64,000 bases of DNA, from positions 1,470,001 to 1,534,000 of the forward strand of contig NZ_CP043506.1 in NCBI RefSeq assembly GCF_008365315.1. The letters are read 5' to 3'. The stretch is from Acetobacter vaccinii. Lineage in GTDB: Bacteria > Pseudomonadota > Alphaproteobacteria > Acetobacterales > Acetobacteraceae. This document shows, one piece after another, positions 51,383-60,960 of this stretch. The position numbers were made by a program, and so were the translations under genes. The first letter of the stretch is position 1. Every line of letters begins with the position of its first letter. Below the pieces are notes generated by a model, which saw nothing but the letters and a program-made list of their open reading frames with translations, was not told the DNA's origin and ran no database searches.

Positions 51383-52820
51383 AGGGCGTGCGCCTGCCCC
51401 GTTGCCTACGCCTGCGTGGCTGGCGGGGAATGGGGGTTACACCGGACGAGGGGAAGCCGAACAACACAAAGGCCCATCCCTGGGCGACAAAGGGTGTCAG
51501 CGCCGAGTTGGACACCATCATGGCCGGGAATGCGGCATTCATGGCATTGCCCTGCTCGGCCAGCCAGGCGCTCAGGGCTGGGCTGGGGGGATTGGTATCC
51601 CCAGCCAGGGTGCGGGTGTTGGGGTCTGACGCGTAAAGTGCAATTTGCTCCAGTGTGGCATCAGTGCTGGACAGCAGGGCCAGAAGACCAGTCTGGAGCA
51701 CCCGATGGGCAAGGAGTGTGCCAGACGCATCGGCCATGTCTGCCTGTGTTGCACTGTCCTGTAGGGTTTGAATGCGCCCTGGTGCTCCAAGACTGTCAGA
51801 TGTGTCTGGCTGGAGCGGGGTATTACCCCTGCGGGGTGTGCTGTGGGGGCCAAGTTGCTGTGCCAGTGCGGCCTCTCCCCCCAGCAGGGCGGACAGGGCA
51901 GAACTTTCCAGCGTAGGCAGGTTGCCAGACAGACCCGAACCCCCAGCCCCGGTTGAGGCGGTGCGTGTGCGTGTCGTGGGCGGCAACACATACTGGGCAA
52001 AGGTCGCATCAGCCTCAGCCTGCGCGTTACGCAGGGTTGTTTCCAGGCTTGTGGCTGTCTGTGCGTTTGTCAGTTCCTGGGCGCTGGCAGGCTGGCCGGT
52101 CTGTGTCGGGCTGGTGCTGATGCTGGCAGCAGTGGGTAGAGTCGTTTCGTCCGCCGTATCCTGCAAGGCGGCCAGCGTGTGCAGGCTGTCTGGTCCAACC
52201 CTGTTTGGGGTGGTGGTTGCCGCAGGCACAGTATCGGCACTGGCTTGAAGGAACATGGTCAGCCCGCTGGGTTGCGGCACTGTATTACTGGAGCCTGATG
52301 CACCGCCTGTGGCAAGCGATGGCGTTGTAGTCTGCGCGGTGTCGTTGAAAAAGAGTGGAGTGTCCAGCATCTCCGAGGACTGAGGCAGTTCCAGAGGCAG
52401 AGTGCCGCTTTGTGGTCGGCTGTATCCGTACAACGGGGGTGTCTGCACCGGGGTGGGGCTGTCAGGCAGGGTGGTGGTGGGCTGCTGTGGGGGAGCCTGC
52501 CCCTCTTCTACCGTCGTGGAGGGCGGTGTGCTGGCGCTGCCCTTTGGCTGGGAAGTGCCCTGTTCTGGTGCGGTCGTATTAGGGGCAGTCGTACCGGGTG
52601 CGGTGTTTGCGCTAATGGCGTTGAGGAGCGTGCGCGCAGCCTCTGACAGCACAACGGTGTCACCATCTTCAACAAGGGCGGCCAAAGCTCCGTCCGTCAT
52701 GCTGCCGGGGGACAGGGCGGTGGGTTGGGTGGCTGCGGTTTTGGAGTCGGCCTGGGGGTCATGCCGGGTATCAGGCATGAGGCCGGGCCACGGCAGCCCC
52801 CCCATGGGGGAGGACGTCAT
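51327..52820 (-). CDS. Pro/Thr/Ser-rich low-complexity protein, unknown
   Basis: 497 residues, one of two candidate ATGs at the 5' end. Most of it is low-complexity Pro/Thr/Ser/Ala/Gln sequence without membrane segments or a signal peptide. The one ordered-looking motif is DGDTVVLSEAARTLL (52-66). The C-terminal 30 residues are Arg-rich and are encoded opposite the cobC 3' end. The same DGDTV.LS..A pattern occurs in the protein at 62371. Composition resembles flagellar hook-length or secreted linker proteins, but no such genes are nearby. The frame is long and free of stops in GC-rich DNA, so a chance frame cannot be fully excluded. Confidence 0.55.
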   Translation of the reverse strand: MTSSPMGGLPWPGLMPDTRHDPQADSKTAATQPTALSPGSMTDGALAALVEDGDTVVLSEAARTLLNAISANTAPGTTAPNTTAPEQGTSQPKGSASTPPSTTVEEGQAPPQQPTTTLPDSPTPVQTPPLYGYSRPQSGTLPLELPQSSEMLDTPLFFNDTAQTTTPSLATGGASGSSNTVPQPSGLTMFLQASADTVPAATTTPNRVGPDSLHTLAALQDTADETTLPTAASISTSPTQTGQPASAQELTNAQTATSLETTLRNAQAEADATFAQYVLPPTTRTRTASTGAGGSGLSGNLPTLESSALSALLGGEAALAQQLGPHSTPRRGNTPLQPDTSDSLGAPGRIQTLQDSATQADMADASGTLLAHRVLQTGLLALLSSTDATLEQIALYASDPNTRTLAGDTNPPSPALSAWLAEQGNAMNAAFPAMMVSNSALTPFVAQGWAFVLFGFPSSGVTPIPRQPRRRRQRGRRTPFRQSLPEAHAAGGLAAQG

Positions 52821-52927
52821 GCCCGGTAGTCCTGTGTGGCTACGCTGCTGCCCCGGCCTGCCCGGGGGTGGGCCTGTGTTTTATGGCGGGGCATGGGCAT
52901 TCTGTCCTTGGGGTGCGGGGTGGTAGG

Positions 52928-53566
52928 TTAGCGGTTTATCCAGCGCCGTCGGGCTGGGTTGCGGCTTTCCCAGCCACGGCGCTCAAGCTCTGGTGTGCTG
53001 GCAGGTTCCTGCGGGTAGCCAACGCACAGATAGGCCAGAAACTGCCAGTGTGGGGTAATGCTCAGCGTGCTACAGGCTTCAGCCGGGTCCAGGATCGAGA
53101 CCCACCCCACCCCAATGCCCCGCGCGGCGGCAGCCAGCCAGAGGGTATGGATTGCCATGACAGCGGACCATGTTGTGGTTTCTGGCATGCTGGCACGGCC
53201 TAGCCCTCGGCCCTGGGCAGGGTTTGTGTCGCAGAACACGGCAATATGGTGGGGGGCTTCGTCCATGCCCGACAGTTTGAGCGTAGCGTAACGCTGTGCG
53301 TCTTCACCACTGCGGCCGTCCAGTTCGCGCGCATTGCTGCGGATGAAGTTCTGCCGGATCGCCGCCCGGCGTGCCGGGGTGTCCACCCGGACAAAGCGCC
53401 ATGGTTCGCTCAACCCGACGGAGGGGGCCAGGCAGGCCTCATGCAGCAGGGTGTCCAGCACGCTGTCAGGCAGCGGCGTGGTGCGAAAGTGCCGCACATC
53501 ACGCCGCCAGATGAACAGGCGGTCCAGATCGGCCAGAAAAGCGGGTGGGAAGGCAGGGGATGTCAT
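52928..53566 (-). CDS. bluB: 5,6-dimethylbenzimidazole synthase
   Basis: 212 residues of the nitroreductase fold, BluB branch: FIWRRDVRHFRTTPLP, LLHEACLAPSVGLSEPWRFV, SGMDEAPHHIAVF, ETTTWSAVMAIHTLWLAAAARGIGVGWVSILDP and YLCVGYP. It cuts up reduced FMN with oxygen to make 5,6-dimethylbenzimidazole, the lower ligand of cobalamin. It lies on the same strand as cobS and cobT. Confidence 0.93.
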   Translation of the reverse strand: MTSPAFPPAFLADLDRLFIWRRDVRHFRTTPLPDSVLDTLLHEACLAPSVGLSEPWRFVRVDTPARRAAIRQNFIRSNARELDGRSGEDAQRYATLKLSGMDEAPHHIAVFCDTNPAQGRGLGRASMPETTTWSAVMAIHTLWLAAAARGIGVGWVSILDPAEACSTLSITPHWQFLAYLCVGYPQEPASTPELERRGWESRNPARRRWINR

Positions 53567-53692
53567 GGCCGTATCATGCCGCTAAGTCATCCACCCAGCA
53601 AGCGGCCAGTGTGGTGGAGTTATGGAGAAAAAGCTGGTGCCTGCACGCGGGAGCAGGCTGTTGTCCTGGGGCACTGGGCTTGTGCTCCTGTG

Positions 53693-54487
53693 TCAGCCTG
53701 TAAGGGCGGCTAATGTTGTCAGCGCCAAGCAGTCGGCCATCACTGCGCAGCAGCCCAGAACATCCCCTGTGTAGCCTCCCAGCAGGCGACGGGCCTGACG
53801 CCCTACGACATAGGTTGCCACCAGTGCGGCCAGGGCCGGGGCCATCAAAACAGCCGGCTGTGCGCCAAGGGCCAGTCCTAAACCCAGGCAGAGCGCAAGG
53901 GTGGCCAGTCCGGCCCCGAGCAGGGCACGGCGCGGCAGGGGGGACAGGGCATGGGCCAGCCCATCTGCCCGGGCGGGGGGCAGCCAGGCCGGAATGGCCA
54001 GCATGGCCGCGCGGGCCAGCCCACCGGCCAGAGCGCAGGCCAGCGGCGCCATAACCGGGCTGAAAGCAAGGAGCGCGCCAGCCCGTATGCCGTAGGACAG
54101 GCACAGCGCCATCACGCCATAGCTGCCCACCCGGCTGTCACGCATGATCTCCAGCCTGCGCTGGGGGGTGCTGGCACCGCATCCATCGGCCATGTCAGCC
54201 AGCCCGTCTTCATGCAGGCCGCCTGTCAGCAGGGTTTGCACGGTCAGAGCCAGACAGGCGGCGGCCAGCGGGGGGACATGGGCCAGCATCAGCAGCGCCA
54301 GAGTGGTGCCGGTGACAGCCCCGATGCCCGCTCCGATCAGTGGCCAGCACCAGACGGAGTGCGCCATGGGCCATGCCTGACCGTGACAGCTTTTGGGGGC
54401 CAGCCATAGAACCGGCAGGCGCGTCAGCAGGCTCAGGCCACAGGCCAGATCCAGCCGGAACCGGGCCAGAGGTGTGTGTGTGGTCAT
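53693..54487 (-). CDS. cobS: Adenosylcobinamide-GDP ribazoletransferase (cobalamin synthase)
   Basis: 264 residues from ATG 54487, which overlaps the cobT stop (ATGA). An integral membrane protein with about six segments and the family motif GGLHEDGLADMADGCG, plus RRLEIMRDSRVGSYGVMAL. It joins alpha-ribazole to adenosylcobinamide-GDP, the last assembly step. The GC content is very high. Confidence 0.93.
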   Translation of the reverse strand: MTTHTPLARFRLDLACGLSLLTRLPVLWLAPKSCHGQAWPMAHSVWCWPLIGAGIGAVTGTTLALLMLAHVPPLAAACLALTVQTLLTGGLHEDGLADMADGCGASTPQRRLEIMRDSRVGSYGVMALCLSYGIRAGALLAFSPVMAPLACALAGGLARAAMLAIPAWLPPARADGLAHALSPLPRRALLGAGLATLALCLGLGLALGAQPAVLMAPALAALVATYVVGRQARRLLGGYTGDVLGCCAVMADCLALTTLAALTG

Positions 54488-55524
54488 GCCTGTGGGGTGG
54501 ACACAGCCGCCTGACCAAAGGTGGCCATGCCGGTGTGGCAGGCCAGAGCTGCCCGTAGGATGGAAACCGCAAGGGCCGCGCCCGACCCTTCCCCAAGTCG
54601 TAGCCCCAGCCCCAGCAGGGGGGGCAACCCAAGGAGTGTGGCCAGGGTGCTGGTGTGTCCGTCCGGCGTTGCACAGTGGGACAGTTGGGTGTGGGCAAGT
54701 CCTTTGCCGGGGGTGTTGAGCATGGCCAGTGGGGCTGCGGCACACAGGCAGACAAACCCGTCCAGCAGAACAGGCACGCCTTTGTGGCGTGCGCCCAGCG
54801 TGGCCCCCAGCATGGCGGCCAGTTCATACCCGCCAAGGCGGCGGGCAATATCCAGCGGGTTGCCAAGGGCGTGGGCATGGCGGTGGAGCGCCATATCGAT
54901 CACAGCGGCCTTGCGGCGTGCACCAGCATCGTCCAGCCCGGTGCCGTGACCCGCCCAGTCCGGCCCGGCCCGGCCTGTCAGGGCTGCGGCCATGGCCGAG
55001 GCAGCAGTTGTGTTGCCAATGCCCATTTCCCCCAGGCACAGCAGGTCGCAGTCGGGCGGGACGGCGTTAAAGCCTGTTGCCACGGCATGGAGGAAATCAT
55101 GCTCCGTCATGGCCGGTGCTGTGGTGAAGTCTGCCGTCGGACGCAGGTCGTTCAGGCAGATGACATCCAGCCGTGCGCCAACAGTGCGGGCAATCTGGTT
55201 GATGGCGGCCCCACCGTGGCGGAAATTGTCCACCATCTGAGCGGTCACCGCCATCGGCCAGGGGGAAACACCATGGGCTATCATGCCATGGTTGCCTGCA
55301 AAAATAAGCACCTGCACCGCGTCCAGCCGAGGGGTGGACCGATGCTGCCAGCCGCCGAGCCACTGGGTCAGGTCTTCCAGTTGCCCAAGGCTGGCGGGGG
55401 GTTTGGTCAGAGTGGCCTCGCGCAGGGCTATGGCCTGCCGGGCTGCGCTGTCGTGCGGGGGCAGGCTGGTACAGAGTGTCAGCAGGGCCGGGAGAGAGAG
55501 TGGCGCGTCAGGGCTGGGGGGCAT
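54484..55524 (-). CDS. cobT: Nicotinate-nucleotide:dimethylbenzimidazole phosphoribosyltransferase
   Basis: 346 residues (Salmonella CobT 356). Landmarks: TKPPASLGQLEDL, VLIFAGNHGMIAHGVSPWP, FRHGGAAINQIA, LCLGEMGIGNTTAASAMAAAL and LRLGEGSGAALA near the end. Makes alpha-ribazole-5-phosphate from the lower ligand and nicotinate mononucleotide, the substrate for CobC and CobS. It starts the operon with cobS and faces cobU across 68 bp. Confidence 0.95.
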   Translation of the reverse strand: MPPSPDAPLSLPALLTLCTSLPPHDSAARQAIALREATLTKPPASLGQLEDLTQWLGGWQHRSTPRLDAVQVLIFAGNHGMIAHGVSPWPMAVTAQMVDNFRHGGAAINQIARTVGARLDVICLNDLRPTADFTTAPAMTEHDFLHAVATGFNAVPPDCDLLCLGEMGIGNTTAASAMAAALTGRAGPDWAGHGTGLDDAGARRKAAVIDMALHRHAHALGNPLDIARRLGGYELAAMLGATLGARHKGVPVLLDGFVCLCAAAPLAMLNTPGKGLAHTQLSHCATPDGHTSTLATLLGLPPLLGLGLRLGEGSGAALAVSILRAALACHTGMATFGQAAVSTPQA

Positions 55525-55592
55525 GGTCGGTCATTCCGTGCTTCGGGCAGGCTGTGGTATGGCGGCAGCTGTGGTGGTGGAGGGAGTATTGC

Positions 55593-56162
55593 ATGAACGG
55601 CCCTGTTCTCAACAACTGTGGCACGGGCCTTGCGGGAACCATGCTGGTGCTCGGTGGTGCCCGTTCAGGCAAGAGCAGTTTTGCCGAAAGTCGTGTGCGC
55701 ACCCTGCCTGCGCCCTGGGTCTATCTGGCAACAGGCCGCGCATGGGATGATGAAATGCGTGCCCGCATTACCCAGCACCAGGCAGACAGGGGGCAGGCAG
55801 GGTGGCTGACGGTGGAGGAACCCGTGGAGGTTGCCCGCGTGCTGCGCCAGCATGCCCATACCCCGGTGTTGCTGGATTGCCTGACTCTATGGCTGACAAA
55901 CCTGCTGCTGGATGAACAGGATAGCGCGGCCGCCACTCAGGGTTTGCTGGACAGCCTGCCAGCCCGGCAGGCACCAACGGTGCTGGTGGGGAATGAGGTC
56001 GGGCTGGGCATTGTGCCGGAGAATGCTCTGGCCCGCCGATTCCGTGACGAGGCAGGCCGCCTGCACCAGCGTCTGGCACAAAAAGTAGGGCAGGTGGTGT
56101 TTATTGCCGCAGGACTGCCCCTGGTGCTGAAGGATGAAGGCCAGCCACATCCACAAAGTTGA
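55593..56162 (+). CDS. cobU: Adenosylcobinamide kinase / guanylyltransferase
   Basis: 189 residues from ATG 55593, with GAGGGAG upstream. The P-loop GGARSGKS is at 21-28, and VYLATGRAWDDEMRARITQHQADR, LLDCLTLWLTNLL and VGNEVGLGIVPENALARRFRDEAGRLHQ are typical. It phosphorylates adenosylcobinamide and adds GMP. Divergent from cobT. Also named cobP in the aerobic pathway. Confidence 0.93.
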   Translation: MNGPVLNNCGTGLAGTMLVLGGARSGKSSFAESRVRTLPAPWVYLATGRAWDDEMRARITQHQADRGQAGWLTVEEPVEVARVLRQHAHTPVLLDCLTLWLTNLLLDEQDSAAATQGLLDSLPARQAPTVLVGNEVGLGIVPENALARRFRDEAGRLHQRLAQKVGQVVFIAAGLPLVLKDEGQPHPQS

Positions 56163-56335
56163 TGGGCTTTTGCGCAGGGCTACCCCCGGTCCGGGGTATT
56201 GTGTGGGGTGGTCTTGAGACGCAGTTTGAGTGCTACCACTTGCGTTGTCGTAATGAAGATGGTGAGTGGTGCACAAATGCTACGCGCGGGCGGCTGCATG
56301 GTGCACCGCCGCCCTGTCGTGTGTGAGGGGGGCAG

Positions 56336-57790
56336 ATGGCCGATACGATTGTAAACACACAGCTTCTGATTGGTGGCCAGTGGCGGAATGCCGCCGACGG
56401 CCGGACGCTGGATGTGCTGGACCCCGCAACAGGGGACAGCATTGGCAGCGTGGCGCACGCGACCAAGGCTGACATGGAAGAAACGGTTGCAGGTGCCGCC
56501 GTTGGTTTTGAAGCCTGGCGCAACCTGACCGCCTGGGACCGCTATGTGATCATGCGCCGCGCTGCTGACCTGCTGCGTGAACGGGCCGACCAGATCGGCC
56601 GGATCATGAGCCGCGAGCAGGGCAAGCCGCTGGAGCAGGCGGTTATTGAGATCAACGCTGCTGCCGGGGTGATCGAGTATTTTGGTGAGGAAGGCCGTCG
56701 TCTGAATGACGAACTGGTGCCCGCCCGTGCCCCCAATGTTGAACAGCGTGTTCTGCGCCGCCCGGTTGGGGTGGTTGCGGCGTTTACGCCCTGGAACTTC
56801 CCCATCAACCAGATCGCCCGCAAGCTGGGTGCTGCACTGGGTGCGGGTTGTGCCGTTATTGTCAAAGCACCGGAAGACACGCCTGCATCCCCTGCAGAAC
56901 TGATCCGCTGCTTCTGCGATGCGGGCATTCCCGCTGGTGCGGTGTCGCTGCTGTATGGTGTCCCGGCAGAAATTTCGGAATATCTGATCGCCCACCCGGT
57001 TGTGCGCAAGATTTCCTTCACCGGGTCCACCCCCGTGGGCAAGCATCTGGCCGCACTCGCAGGCGGGCAGATGAAGCCTGTGACCATGGAACTGGGCGGG
57101 CACGGTCCTGTTATTGTCTGCTCCGACGCGGACCTGGATGCCGCTGCTGAACGGTTGAGTGCCGCCAAGTTCCGCAATGCCGGGCAGGTGTGCGTTGCGC
57201 CCACGCGCTTCCTGCTGCACAGCGACATTGCTCCGGCGTTTATTGAAAAGTTCAAGGCTCGTATCAGCGCGCTTAAGATCGGCCGTGGGCTGGACGAAGG
57301 CGTGACCATGGGGCCGCTGGTGAATGAGCGCCGTGTATCAGCCCTGACCGAACTGGTGGAAGACGCCCGCCAGAAAGGGGCAGAGCTGTGGCAGCCTGCA
57401 ACACCGCTGCCCAACACGGGCTTTTTCTTCCCGCCCACGCTCGTGCTCAAGCCCACGCTGGACATGCGCCTGATGCAGGAAGAACCCTTTGGCCCCATCG
57501 CCATTGTGGATGAATTTACCGACCTGTCCGCCGCTGTGCAGGAGGCTAACCGCCTGCCGTACGGGCTCGCCGCCTATGTGTATACCAGCAATGAGCGTAC
57601 AGGCCGCGTGCTGGGCGAGGCGCTGGAAGCAGGGATGGTCGCAGTCAACCACCATGGCATTGGCGTGCCGGAAGTGCCTTTTGGTGGCATGAAGGATTCC
57701 GGTTACGGCACCGAGGGCGGGCCAGAAGCCCTGCGCGCCCACACCATTACGCGCCTTGTCAGCAGCCAGCATGCCAAGGCTCCGTTCTGA
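56336..57790 (+). CDS. NAD-dependent succinate-semialdehyde dehydrogenase-like enzyme
   Basis: 484 residues with the GabD length. Cofactor region VVAAFTPWNFPINQIARKLGAALGAGC, catalytic Glu in MELGGHGPVIVCSDADLD, catalytic Cys in GQVCVAPTR, then QEEPFGPIAIV and FGGMKDSGYGTEGG. The AFTPWNFP and GGHGPVI forms are typical of GabD and glutarate-semialdehyde type enzymes. If the PatD route at 26809 produces GABA, this enzyme could act on a product further along, though no GABA transaminase is seen here. Alternatives are other short-chain semialdehydes. Confidence 0.8.
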   Translation: MADTIVNTQLLIGGQWRNAADGRTLDVLDPATGDSIGSVAHATKADMEETVAGAAVGFEAWRNLTAWDRYVIMRRAADLLRERADQIGRIMSREQGKPLEQAVIEINAAAGVIEYFGEEGRRLNDELVPARAPNVEQRVLRRPVGVVAAFTPWNFPINQIARKLGAALGAGCAVIVKAPEDTPASPAELIRCFCDAGIPAGAVSLLYGVPAEISEYLIAHPVVRKISFTGSTPVGKHLAALAGGQMKPVTMELGGHGPVIVCSDADLDAAAERLSAAKFRNAGQVCVAPTRFLLHSDIAPAFIEKFKARISALKIGRGLDEGVTMGPLVNERRVSALTELVEDARQKGAELWQPATPLPNTGFFFPPTLVLKPTLDMRLMQEEPFGPIAIVDEFTDLSAAVQEANRLPYGLAAYVYTSNERTGRVLGEALEAGMVAVNHHGIGVPEVPFGGMKDSGYGTEGGPEALRAHTITRLVSSQHAKAPF

Positions 57791-57801
57791 CACGGGGATG
57801 T

Positions 57802-57889
57802 CCGGGGCAGGGATGACCTGCCCCGGTCTTGCTGACTGATGAACAGATTAGAGTTCTTGACTATCGCCTTTGTTGTAAAGGCGATAGTC
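57802..57889 (+). terminator. Two terminator hairpins after the aldehyde dehydrogenase
   Basis: First hairpin: CCGGGGCAGG (57802-57811) with CCTGCCCCGG (57817-57826), loop GATGA. Second: GACTATCGCCTTT (57859-57871) with a perfect complement at 57877-57889, loop GTTGT, followed by TTTT. They lie between convergent genes, the second being the textbook form for the plus strand. Confidence 0.8.
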
Positions 57890-57924
57890 TTTTGAAATAT
57901 TGAGAATATTTCGTCTATTTTCTT

Positions 57925-60153
57925 TTAAAATGTTGCGGTCAGGCTGACGTTGAACGACCGTCCCATGCCCGGCAGGGCAATGTGCTGGCCCGTGCTTTTT
58001 TCCGTCATGACCAGCAGCCCACCCAGCGGCATATAGTAGCGCTGGTTGAAAATATTATCGATCCCGGCATTGAGTGTCAGCATCCGCCACTTGTAGCTTC
58101 CCGCCAGATTCAGCAGGGCATAGCCGGGTGTGCGTGCTTCATTCCGCACCCAGTCCACAGTGCTTTTTGCTTTCACTAGGTTCAGTTCCACCCGTCCTGT
58201 CCATGGGCCTACGGTTTCGTTAAGTGCCAGCGTGCCGTTTAGTGGCATCTGCTGGTACAGCCCGGAGTGGGAGACCATATCCTGCCCGCGCACCCAGTTG
58301 AGCACACCCGTGACTTCCCCTCTGCCATAGTGTGCGGAATCCCACAGGGCATAACGGCCAGAGGCATTGATGCCATACATCTGGGCATTGTGGTTGACGA
58401 ACTGGAGCACATAACCGTTGAGATGGTTCATGCTGTTGGCCAGTGAACCAATGCGCTGCACGTTGATGTAGTTGTGGGCGTAGGTGTAGTACGGCTGCAC
58501 TTTCAACTGCCATCTGTTGGCTAGGGATGGGTCGTGCCAGTCGAATGTCACGCTGGCCGTATTGGCAACTTCGGATTTGAGGTCGAGGTTGCCGACATAC
58601 CCGTTGCCATCCCCAAACCAGCCGATCATGGTGGTGGCCATGCTGCTGCGCCCCCAGGCATAGCGTTCATACAGGTTGGGTGCCCGGGACTTGCGGGCGT
58701 AACCGGCCTCGATCGTCAGGCTGTCAGTGGTTTTCCAGCGCAGCATGGCGGTGACATCAAAGTTGACATCTGTCCGGCCATGGGGGCGGGCATTAAAGGC
58801 TTTGGCCGCCGCCCCGTCGGTGCTCAAGCCCGACATACCGCCCATGCCTGACATCATTGACATGCCGGACATGCTGCTGCTCATCCATGAATAGGGTGAA
58901 ACATTGCCGGTATTCATCATCACAACATCATTGCGCAGGCCCAGCAGGGTGGACAGGCGTGGGGTCCAGCGGGCCTCCCATTCTGCAAAATGGCCCAGCC
59001 TGTCGCGGTGGGCGTCGTTGAGGGTATGGAATGTGTCGGGCCCCATCATGCTGCTGCCTGCCAGCGGGGGCCACCAGTCGTTCAGCCCTTCGTGGTCAAA
59101 GCTGCTGCCCAGACGCAGGGTATGCGCCCGTGCCAGAGGGATGGTGGCCTTGATGGCATAGCCCGCCGTGCGGGATTCATCATTCATGGGCATGCCGGTC
59201 GTGGCGGAATGGCCGCCCTTGTCAGCCAGCATGTTCATGGCGTGGCTGACCCGCCGCCAGTAGCCTGTGGCTTCAAGCTCACCCCAGTCAAACGTGCCGG
59301 TATATTTGCCGTTGACCCCGGTGGAGCGGTTATTGGTCATGTCCATATACTGGTTGGGAAAGCCCTCGCGCGGGGTATCCTGCTGGCTGAAGGTCAGGGC
59401 CAGAAGGTGGTTGCCCTTGTGCATGCCAAAGGTGATGTCGTGGCTGTAGGTCAGATACTCGGTTGACGGGACAGGCCCAAATCCACCCCCGGCGGAGTAA
59501 TTGCCTGCCTCGGCATAGGAGGCATTGTAGCGCAGGCTGAACATGTCGTTAGCAACGGTCATGTCCCCATGGGCGGCATAACCGCTCCCGTTGCTGCGAT
59601 ACGTGCCGCTGGCCGAGCCGGTAAAAAGGATTTTGCCGTGGCGGGCAAAACGTGGTGGCGCGCGCTCGACAATAATCGAGCCCCCCAGACTGTCCCCCCC
59701 GCTGCTGACAGGGGTAAGCCCGGCAACGCTGGTGGCGGTCTGCACGCTTTGGGGGTCTATGTAGGAGAGGGCAGGATTCATGTGGTTGGGGCATGCAGGG
59801 CTTATCCGCACGCCATCCACAAATGTTGCCACGCGGTCGTCGGCCATGCCGTTGAGCACGGGCAGGTTGGCAAGCCGCCCACCTGCGTAGCTGCTAAAGC
59901 CCGGCTGGTCGCGAAAGAGCGAGGCACTGTCCGGGCTGGACAGGCTGGACATACGGCGGGAGGCTGCGTTGGGGGACGAGGCATTGAGCGGGGAGTCCGC
60001 CAGTTCCGTGTCGTCCTGAGTGTCGGAAACATCAAGCTGGGGCAGGGTTACAACGGTTGCGGCGTGGGTTGGTGTTGCCAGCGGTGCGCAGCAGACAGTC
60101 GCGACCGCCCATAGCCAGCCATAATGCTGGCCCAGGGTGCGGGTATAGGACAT
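57925..60153 (-). CDS. TonB-dependent copper receptor (OprC/NosA-like)
   Basis: 742 residues from ATG 60153; a TTG at 60177 is possible. After the signal peptide comes the TonB plug: QDDTELADSPLNA, GRLANLPVLNGMADDRVATFVDGVRISPACPNHMNPALSYIDPQSVQ, GDSLGGSIIVERAPP. The CPNHM segment gives the CxxxM copper site known from OprC. The barrel has an extra loop at about 418-445 very rich in Met and Ser (MSSSMSGMSMMSGMGGMSGL), and a closing aromatic strand (FNVSLTATF). It should import copper through the outer membrane, powered by TonB. DUF2946 and tonB genes lie beside it. Confidence 0.9.
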   Translation of the reverse strand: MSYTRTLGQHYGWLWAVATVCCAPLATPTHAATVVTLPQLDVSDTQDDTELADSPLNASSPNAASRRMSSLSSPDSASLFRDQPGFSSYAGGRLANLPVLNGMADDRVATFVDGVRISPACPNHMNPALSYIDPQSVQTATSVAGLTPVSSGGDSLGGSIIVERAPPRFARHGKILFTGSASGTYRSNGSGYAAHGDMTVANDMFSLRYNASYAEAGNYSAGGGFGPVPSTEYLTYSHDITFGMHKGNHLLALTFSQQDTPREGFPNQYMDMTNNRSTGVNGKYTGTFDWGELEATGYWRRVSHAMNMLADKGGHSATTGMPMNDESRTAGYAIKATIPLARAHTLRLGSSFDHEGLNDWWPPLAGSSMMGPDTFHTLNDAHRDRLGHFAEWEARWTPRLSTLLGLRNDVVMMNTGNVSPYSWMSSSMSGMSMMSGMGGMSGLSTDGAAAKAFNARPHGRTDVNFDVTAMLRWKTTDSLTIEAGYARKSRAPNLYERYAWGRSSMATTMIGWFGDGNGYVGNLDLKSEVANTASVTFDWHDPSLANRWQLKVQPYYTYAHNYINVQRIGSLANSMNHLNGYVLQFVNHNAQMYGINASGRYALWDSAHYGRGEVTGVLNWVRGQDMVSHSGLYQQMPLNGTLALNETVGPWTGRVELNLVKAKSTVDWVRNEARTPGYALLNLAGSYKWRMLTLNAGIDNIFNQRYYMPLGGLLVMTEKSTGQHIALPGMGRSFNVSLTATF

Positions 60154-60351
60154 GGGAAAACAGTCATCCTGTGTCAAACATGCAAGACAGGCTCTGGCAG
60201 ACCCGCCAGCACGCCGAGCAATGCTGCGACGTGCCGGGGTTACCAGAACGATGGGGAAGACTGTTTTCAGACATGGGGTATGGCAGACGGTTTGCAGCGC
60301 GCTCTGGCACTGTTCTGCCGCAGACCCAAAGGAGGGGCCTGCAAGAATCTG

Positions 60352-60846
60352 TTACCCCTGGAAAGCAGCCTTCCAGAATGAAGACAGCAGGGGCAACGGG
60401 GGGCCGCACGCAGGGGGCAGGCCCAAGGGAACAGGGGGCGGTGCCCGCGGGCGGGATGCAGCCCCACCCCGGTGCAGCCATAAAACCCCGACTCCCGGCA
60501 GAACAGGCGGCACAAACGGAATAAGTGCCGCGAGTGTCAGCAGGGGGCACAGGGGGCAGTTCTCACCGTCATGGTGGTCATGCGGCATGGGGGGAGCATG
60601 CTCCCCACGGGTGCCCATGGACATGGCATGCATTGCGGGCATGCTGTCGTCTGACGGGTCGGAACATTCCTGCGCGTCGTGCCCGGGGGCTATGTCAATG
60701 CCAAGGGTGCGTTCCAGCGTGGCCCGTGGCAACTCCCCTGGGAGCGCGTAGGATTGCAGTGCCAGCAACCCGGCAAAGCAGCCCAGGACCACCAGCAGCG
60801 TGGGCCATAACAGCCGCGTGCGTAGGATGGACAAAGGGCGGGACAT
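60352..60846 (-). CDS. DUF2946 family protein, copper-associated
   Basis: 164 residues from ATG 60846; a GTG at 60861 is possible. One N-terminal membrane segment (LLWPTLLVVLGCFAGLLALQSYALPG), then a His/Met-rich stretch (MPAMHAMSMGTRGEHAPPMPHDHHDGENCPLCPLL) with a CPLC motif, and a second hydrophobic segment. DUF2946 proteins with His/Met-rich and Cys motifs commonly sit beside TonB-dependent copper receptors. It is upstream of the receptor on the same strand and divergent from tonB. The exact biochemical role is unknown; metal handling is inferred. Confidence 0.8.
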   Translation of the reverse strand: MSRPLSILRTRLLWPTLLVVLGCFAGLLALQSYALPGELPRATLERTLGIDIAPGHDAQECSDPSDDSMPAMHAMSMGTRGEHAPPMPHDHHDGENCPLCPLLTLAALIPFVPPVLPGVGVLWLHRGGAASRPRAPPPVPLGLPPACGPPLPLLSSFWKAAFQG

Positions 60847-60960
60847 TGCGCGTGCAAACACCTTGGCTGTGTGCGGGGCTGCTGCGCTGTATCTGCCTCC
60901 CCGGCGGGGTGCCTGTCAAATCTGGCGGGGCTATGACATAACCCGGTGCGGAGGGCTGCT

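Noticed and set aside
56163..56335. Leader element before the succinate-semialdehyde-type dehydrogenase
   Set aside because: Only a short imperfect TACCCC/GGGGTA hairpin was found, too weak to call a regulator or terminator.
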